Source of the DNA: Alkalibacterium iburiense
GTDB taxonomy: Bacteria > Bacillota > Bacilli > Lactobacillales > Carnobacteriaceae_A
Assembly: GCF_039521845.1 (NCBI RefSeq)
Contig: NZ_BAAACW010000094.1
Span: 1 to 64,000 of the forward strand
DNA length: 64,000 nt
Direction of reading: 5' to 3'
Shown: piece after piece, positions 59,580-64,000 of the stretch
Layout: the number at the start of each line of letters is the position of its first letter
Position numbering within the stretch: position 1 is the stretch's first letter
Position numbers and translations under genes: made by a program
Notes under the pieces: generated by a model
What the model was told of the DNA's origin: nothing
Databases searched by the model: none
Seen by the model: only the letters and a program-made list of their open reading frames with translations

Positions 59580-61229
59580 TTATAAACCGAAGTATGGAGC
59601 TGGATCTACTAAGCGACCATTCTTACGTAATTCTAAGTGTAAGTGCACGCCTGTTGATGTTCCAGTTGTTCCCATTGTTCCGATAGTTTGTCCACGAGAC
59701 ACTCTTTGTCCTCTACTCACAACAATATTCGGCTGCAAGTGGGCATACAACGTTTCAAAGCCGTTTCCGTGGTCAATTCGGACATAGTAACCCCAGCCAC
59801 TGTTATAAGAAACCGTGGTAACCGTGCCACTATCAGCAGCTGAAATAGCTCCACCACCGACGATATCAATTCCGTTATGCATTCTGTACACACCACTTAT
59901 AGGGTGACGTCTCATACCAAAACGTGAAGTGACTCTACCAGTAGCTGGTCTATGCATGAGACCCGGATTAGATGGTGCTGGACTTGGGTTAGAAGCTGGA
60001 GGAGGGGTTGACCCACTTCCATTTCCAGAGCCACTTCCACCTGAAGATTGCTCTTCTTCTTTCTTCCGCTCTTCTTCTTTTCTTCTTTCTTCACGGGCGC
60101 GTTTCTCTGCTTCTCTCTCACGACGCGCTTGTTCTTCTGCTTGTCTTCTTGCTTCTGCTCTTCTTGACTCTTCTCTTCTTTGTTCAGCTTCAGCACGAGC
60201 AGCCTCTTCTTCTGCTGCAGCAGCTTCGGCTTGAGCGCGTTCTTCATTTTCTTTACGACGACTGGTTTCCATCGCTAACTGGCGCTCTTCTTCTGCTTTT
60301 TTAGCTGCTTCTTCTTCAGCCGCTCTTGCTAGTTCTTCTTGACGGGCTATTTCAGCTAAACGAGCTTCTTCTGCCAGACGTTCTTCTTCTGCTAGACGAG
60401 CCTCTTCTGCCAAGCGAGCTTCTTCCGCTAAACGGGCTTCTTCTGCTATACGTTCTTCCTCAGCTTCAATCTCTGAAGATAATTGCATAGACTGTTGAGC
60501 TAAGGCAAACTGTTCATTCACAAAGGTCTCTTTTTCTTCTGCAGACATTTGGTAACGCTCTGCCACATACATGATTTCATTGTCTAACTGGTTTTGCTGA
60601 TTCGTTAGTTCATCACGTGTTGCTTGCATTTGAGTTAAGAGATTTTCAACTTCTTCTCGTTCAACCTGTACTTGTGCTTCTGCTTGAATAACAGCCTGCT
60701 GATCACGAATCTGGTCTTCCACAACAGAACGGTTAGCTGATACTAACTGACTGATGATACCTACACGACTAATTAAATCCGTGATACTATCGGACGATAA
60801 TATCATATGTATGATATTCGTAGCGTTCCATTGGGTTTGGGTCGCACGCGCTTGAGTCATTAATTTTTCATTACGCTGCTCAATCAATACATTTAAGTGA
60901 TCAATTTCTTCATTTAATTGTTCAATTTCTTGATAGGTCAATTCCAAACGATTGCTTTGTTCGACTAAATCAACCATTAACTCTTCTATTGAAATTTGAA
61001 TGTCTTGAATGCGTCTTTCTAATTCTTGCCTCTCTGCTTCTAGTACAGACATTTCCTGCTCAGTCTCAACAATGACTGAATCTAAATCTGATGAGCGATT
61101 TTCAATTTCTTCTTTTTCTTTAGTTAATTCTTCTAAAGTCTCTTCAGCATGCACAATACCTTGTGTTAAAGGGATTGTATTAGCCAACATGATTGAAGAT
61201 ACAATTCCTATAATCCACTTCTTTTTCAT
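59580..61229 (-). CDS. Secreted M23 peptidase with coiled coil (EnvC/PcsB-like architecture)
   Basis: A 549-residue secreted cell-wall hydrolase or hydrolase activator. Signal peptide (MKKKWIIGIVSSIMLANTIP ... HAEE), a long coiled coil (about residues 30-250), a run of about six EEARLA-type repeats, a charged Arg/Glu-rich region, a Ser/Gly/Pro linker, then the M23 domain (RFGMRRHPISG, MHNGIDIVGG, WGYYVRIDHGNGFETLYAHLQ, HLHLELRKNG). The zinc ligands (MHNGID, HLH) are intact, so it should be an active endopeptidase. The start is ATG at 61229 with GGAGGAAG upstream; an upstream TTG is not needed. A WalR box is upstream. Confidence 0.92.
   Translation of the reverse strand: MKKKWIIGIVSSIMLANTIPLTQGIVHAEETLEELTKEKEEIENRSSDLDSVIVETEQEMSVLEAERQELERRIQDIQISIEELMVDLVEQSNRLELTYQEIEQLNEEIDHLNVLIEQRNEKLMTQARATQTQWNATNIIHMILSSDSITDLISRVGIISQLVSANRSVVEDQIRDQQAVIQAEAQVQVEREEVENLLTQMQATRDELTNQQNQLDNEIMYVAERYQMSAEEKETFVNEQFALAQQSMQLSSEIEAEEERIAEEARLAEEARLAEEARLAEEERLAEEARLAEIARQEELARAAEEEAAKKAEEERQLAMETSRRKENEERAQAEAAAAEEEAARAEAEQRREESRRAEARRQAEEQARREREAEKRAREERRKEEERKKEEEQSSGGSGSGNGSGSTPPPASNPSPAPSNPGLMHRPATGRVTSRFGMRRHPISGVYRMHNGIDIVGGGAISAADSGTVTTVSYNSGWGYYVRIDHGNGFETLYAHLQPNIVVSRGQRVSRGQTIGTMGTTGTSTGVHLHLELRKNGRLVDPAPYFGL
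60350..60465 (-). repeat. 18-bp repeats coding for EEARLA units
   Basis: Six to seven adjacent 18-bp copies, read as A-E-E-(A/E)-R-L on the minus strand, in the coiled-coil to linker region of the M23 protein. Codon variants differ among copies, so they are not very recent; copy number could vary between strains. Confidence 0.75.
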
Positions 61230-61597
61230 TTCTTCCTCCAAATTCTCTAGCCCACGATTAAATATTTATAGTTTTAATTTTTGTTTTAAATTGTTATGCG
61301 TTAATCTGATAACTAAACTAATCTTATCATTATATCGAATTTAATAAACCTTTTTGAGGTTACAGTTATATTACAAGTGGTTTTTATTCAATTTTCCGTC
61401 AAAATTAAGACTAGATTATCACAAATTAAACTTTTTAGCTTATCTTGATAAATTCCCTCTAGGTAAATCATAGGTTTTGTAGACTCTTCAAATAACAGAG
61501 TTAATATTATCCTAGTTGATAATTAATCTGTGTATCCAGTTAGTACAGTTTAGACGTAACTCAGGACATACCTCTCTTTTGTACTTTAAAGGACATA
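61230..61597. other. Upstream region of the M23 gene
   Basis: About 370 nt without a gene. Holds the promoter and WalR site of the M23 gene (61329-61375) and an AT-rich tail with short imperfect repeats (CTAGATTATC / GATAATTAATC). Confidence 0.4.
61329..61375 (-). promoter_or_regulatory. WalR (YycF) box and promoter of the M23 hydrolase gene
   Basis: On the minus strand TGTAAT-ATAAC-TGTAAC (61375-61359) matches the WalR consensus TGTWAH-N5-TGTWAH at every position. A TATAAT lies at 61334-61329, about 25 nt downstream, with a poor -35, as expected for an activated promoter. WalR directs peptidoglycan hydrolase genes in Bacilli, so this gene is a good target. Confidence 0.75.
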
Positions 61598-61650
61598 CAA
61601 AAAAGCCCCCTATAACTAGTGAACATATCATTCATTAGTTATAAGGGAAC
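61598..61650 (-). terminator. Terminator of the glnPQ-type operon
   Basis: CCCTTATAACTAATGAATGA / ATGTTCACTAGTTATAGGGG long stem followed by CTTTTTTG on the minus strand. Confidence 0.8.
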
Positions 61651-61689
61651 CTAAATTTAAGTTTCTATATAAATCAGGTTTATTTTTTA

Positions 61690-62415
61690 CTATAATACTT
61701 TCGCTAAAAAGTCCTGCGTTCTTGGGTGTTTGGGCTGAGTGAAAATTTCCTCAGGCGTACTCTCTTCTACAATATAGCCGTCATCCATAAACAAAACGCG
61801 GTCGGCTACTTCTTTCGCAAAGCCCATTTCATGTGTGACGACGACCATCGTCATTCCCGTGTTGGCCAGATCTTTCATGACTTTCAATACTTCTCCTACC
61901 ATTTCCGGGTCCAAAGCAGAGGTCGGTTCATCAAAAAGCATGACATCAGGGTTCATAGCTAAAGCTCTGGCGATAGCGACACGCTGCTGCTGACCACCTG
62001 ACAAACTGGACGGATACGCATCCACTTTATCTCCTAATCCCACTTGTTCTAATAAACGAAACGCATTTGCTTCCGCTTCTAGTTCACTTAGTCCCAAGGA
62101 TTTAAGGGGAGAAATCATGACGTTTTCTTTAGCCGTCATATGCGGGAATAAGTTAAATTGTTGAAAGACCATTCCCATTTTTTGACGCAAATGATTCAGT
62201 TCGGTTTCTTTTAGATTAGTTAAGACTGTCCCGTCAAATACAATTTCTCCATCAGAAGGCTGCTCTAATAAATTTAAGCAGCGTAAGAAAGTGGATTTTC
62301 CAGAACCAGACGGTCCTATCACGACAACGACTTCCCCTTTTTTCACTTCTTCATTGATATCTTTTAGAACCTCATTTTTCTTAAATGATTTCTTTAAATG
62401 GTTCACCTTAATCAT
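61690..62415 (-). CDS. glnQ: Polar amino acid ABC transporter ATP-binding protein (GlnQ-like)
   Basis: A 241-residue ATPase with Walker A GPSGSGKST, Q-loop MVFQQFNLFPH, signature LSGGQQQR, Walker B VMLFDEPTSALDPEM and H-loop VVTHEMGFA. It overlaps the fused binding protein/permease gene by 8 nt and forms a two-gene transporter. Substrate likely glutamine or another polar amino acid. Confidence 0.9.
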   Translation of the reverse strand: MIKVNHLKKSFKKNEVLKDINEEVKKGEVVVVIGPSGSGKSTFLRCLNLLEQPSDGEIVFDGTVLTNLKETELNHLRQKMGMVFQQFNLFPHMTAKENVMISPLKSLGLSELEAEANAFRLLEQVGLGDKVDAYPSSLSGGQQQRVAIARALAMNPDVMLFDEPTSALDPEMVGEVLKVMKDLANTGMTMVVVTHEMGFAKEVADRVLFMDDGYIVEESTPEEIFTQPKHPRTQDFLAKVL

Positions 62416-63865
62416 GGTTCATTCTCCCTTCATAGTAGTTCAGGATTTTCGTTAAGCTAAAAGTTAAAACAAAATAGATCAGCATGGTTACCACTAATGG
62501 CAGAATACCTTGGAAAGAAATTGAACGAACGACTCGTGTATGGAAAATCAATTCTCCTACACCAATAACAGAAACAATGGATGATTCTTTTATGATTGTG
62601 ATGAATTCATTTCCTAAAGCTGGCCATATATTTTTCAACGCTTGTGGGAAAATAATATAGCGCATCGCATGGCCTTTGCTCATCCCCAGACTTCTAGCCG
62701 CTTCTGTTTGTCCTTTGTCCACACTATTTAACCCGCTTCGGATAATCTCACAGATATAGGCTCCAGAGTTTAGAGAAACGGCAATAATACCGGAGGTCAA
62801 GGCTGGTAAATTGAAGACCAGTCCGGAAGCAAAATAAATGAACATGACTTGTATCATCATCGGAGTGCCTCGTACAAATTCAACATAAGCAGATCCCAAA
62901 GCTTTCAAAACAATATTAGACGATAAGCGCATAAAGGATAAGACTGTGCCCAATATCATCCCAAAGAAAACAGATAAAGCAGATATGAATAGAGTCGTCA
63001 GAGTCCCATCTAAAAAGTACTCCCAGTAACTAGACAGAAACCCTTCATCTGAATCTTCTGCCAGCATATACTCTCCGGCTTGAGCTAAATAATCCTCTGT
63101 TAAATTCTGTTCTTCTATTTCAGCTAGACTTTCATTTACAGCTTCTACAAGGGAATCATCCCCCGGTCTAAAGGCAATCGCGGACCCTCTGTCTTCGTCA
63201 TCCAACTCAAATCCCCCATCATACGTATATAAGGAATCGTCTTGAGAGGCATGAGCTTCAGCGTTTGGTCCTTGCATAATGACCGCATCCAGACGGTCGG
63301 TTTTCAGTGCTAAAAGCAAATCATTCAAATCAGTGAGGGTCATCAAATCCGGATTGTCAATTTGATTGGCTAATTCCTCTTGTAATGAACCGGATTGCAC
63401 ACCGATTCTTTTACCACTTAAAGATTCAAGAGAATTCAACTCAACCTGGTCTTCTGCTCGAATCATAATATTTTGAAATGTTCGGTAATAAATATCTGAA
63501 AAATCCACACTCTTTCGTCGTTCTGGTGTGGGCGTCATCCCCGCAATAACGATATCGACATTATGAGCTTCTAATGCAGGAAGCAAACTGTCAAAACCTA
63601 AATCTTGAACATCTAATTCTACACCTAAGTCCTCGGCTATTTTTTCAGCTATGAATATATCCATGCCCACGATTTGTCGTTCCCCATCAATCGTCGCATA
63701 AAATTCAAACGGCGGAAAATCCGCACTAGTCGCTACTCTCAGCACTCCAGCTTCTTGTACTCTTTGTAGAGCTGTATCTTCCTCAGCTGATACCTGTTGA
63801 GTTGGCTTAAATAAAATGACGCTTAATAATACGAGTAACAGTACCCCTTTTATTCCTTTTTTCAT
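62408..63865 (-). CDS. glnP: Fused substrate-binding/permease protein of a polar amino acid ABC transporter (GlnP-like)
   Basis: A 485-residue fusion. Signal peptide (KKGIKGVLLLVLLSVILF ... VSAEE), one periplasmic-type binding domain (GVLRVATSADFPPFEFYATI, GMDIFIAEKIAEDLGVELD, VIAGMTPTPERRKSVDFSD), then a HisM/GlnP-type permease (FVRGTPMMIQVMF, EAARSLGMSKGHAMRYIIFPQ, the EAA loop). I start at ATG 63865 after AAAGGGGATT; an upstream frame lacks an RBS. It differs from lactococcal GlnP by having one, not two, binding domains. Confidence 0.92.
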   Translation of the reverse strand: MKKGIKGVLLLVLLSVILFKPTQQVSAEEDTALQRVQEAGVLRVATSADFPPFEFYATIDGERQIVGMDIFIAEKIAEDLGVELDVQDLGFDSLLPALEAHNVDIVIAGMTPTPERRKSVDFSDIYYRTFQNIMIRAEDQVELNSLESLSGKRIGVQSGSLQEELANQIDNPDLMTLTDLNDLLLALKTDRLDAVIMQGPNAEAHASQDDSLYTYDGGFELDDEDRGSAIAFRPGDDSLVEAVNESLAEIEEQNLTEDYLAQAGEYMLAEDSDEGFLSSYWEYFLDGTLTTLFISALSVFFGMILGTVLSFMRLSSNIVLKALGSAYVEFVRGTPMMIQVMFIYFASGLVFNLPALTSGIIAVSLNSGAYICEIIRSGLNSVDKGQTEAARSLGMSKGHAMRYIIFPQALKNIWPALGNEFITIIKESSIVSVIGVGELIFHTRVVRSISFQGILPLVVTMLIYFVLTFSLTKILNYYEGRMNHD

Positions 63866-64000
63866 GTCCCAATCCCCTTTAACTCTTTGATTGATAAGAA
63901 TCATACCACCATATAGATATTTATGCAATATAAACATTAAAAAAGATGTTTTTATAACATTAAATGTCATAATATGTATCTTTTATGTATAATGCAATGC

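Noticed and set aside
60008..60304. Plus-strand open frames antisense to the M23 gene
   Set aside because: Leu/Ser-rich shadow of the Glu/Arg/Ala-rich coding region; no RBS.

Overview
This window is a chromosomal segment of a low-GC Gram-positive bacterium. The 5' end of a 16S rRNA gene lies at the left edge on the minus strand. The gene content (cbpA, queT, ddl-murF-cshA-acpS-mazEF, rho-murA-rpmE2, rpoE delta, Rgg-type regulators, fused GlnP, LipL) fits the Lactobacillales, most likely a Carnobacteriaceae-like genus. That placement comes from gene repertoire and family knowledge, not from a database search. Several lipoproteins and RpoE are very acidic, which would suit a marine or alkaliphilic relative, but that is only a guess.

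Layout. 0-11.5 kb is conserved housekeeping on the minus strand: rRNA promoter, O-methyltransferase, CbpA, QueT under a preQ1 riboswitch, MazEF, AcpS, CshA, MurF, Ddl, L31B, Rho and MurA. 11.9-16.5 kb holds a flavin-dependent oxidoreductase pair, a NERD-domain protein, a broken DUF378 gene and fructose-bisphosphate aldolase. 16.9-22.9 kb is an accessory, visibly decaying island: a frameshifted DUF1275 gene, small unknown genes, a secreted metalloprotease plus lipoprotein cassette present twice (one protease broken) with remnants of a further lipoprotein, and a frameshifted Rgg-type regulator divergent from the intact protease. 23.4-30.3 kb carries rpoE, DUF1934, lipL, an HD phosphohydrolase, a HAD phosphatase, ohr and an SOS-type Y-family polymerase/YolD operon with a LexA box inside its promoter. 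30.3-36.5 kb has a second NERD gene, a folate transporter under a THF riboswitch, and the one-carbon folate operon fhs-fchA-folD-cyclo-ligase. 36.7-48.9 kb has a DUF378 gene, alanine dehydrogenase, methylglyoxal synthase, a DJ-1/PfpI protein, two candidate small RNAs, a DUF1858/DUF438 pair, the MetNIQ methionine transporter, an M42 peptidase and a TrpXYZ-like transporter. 48.9-64 kb carries oxidoreductase, PAP2, GMP reductase, guanylate kinase-like, a second Rgg regulator, D-serine deaminase, RecQ, a split ThrE exporter, a WalR-box-linked M23 hydrolase and a GlnPQ transporter.

Three things stand out. (1) The leader of the TrpXYZ-like operon encodes a 22-residue leader peptide with two Trp codons, followed by a cascade of mutually exclusive hairpins ending in an intrinsic terminator. 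This reads as ribosome-stalling attenuation, where a T-box would be expected in Firmicutes. (2) Five intergenic sites carry short tandem arrays of hairpin units whose sequence is private to each site but whose period is always 51-52 bp (about five helical turns). I know of no described family like this. (3) The metalloprotease/lipoprotein/Rgg island looks like a duplicated, uncharacterised secretion-linked cassette in decay. Candidate anti-Shine-Dalgarno small RNAs and two short genes whose best-placed start codon is AUA are also worth checking.
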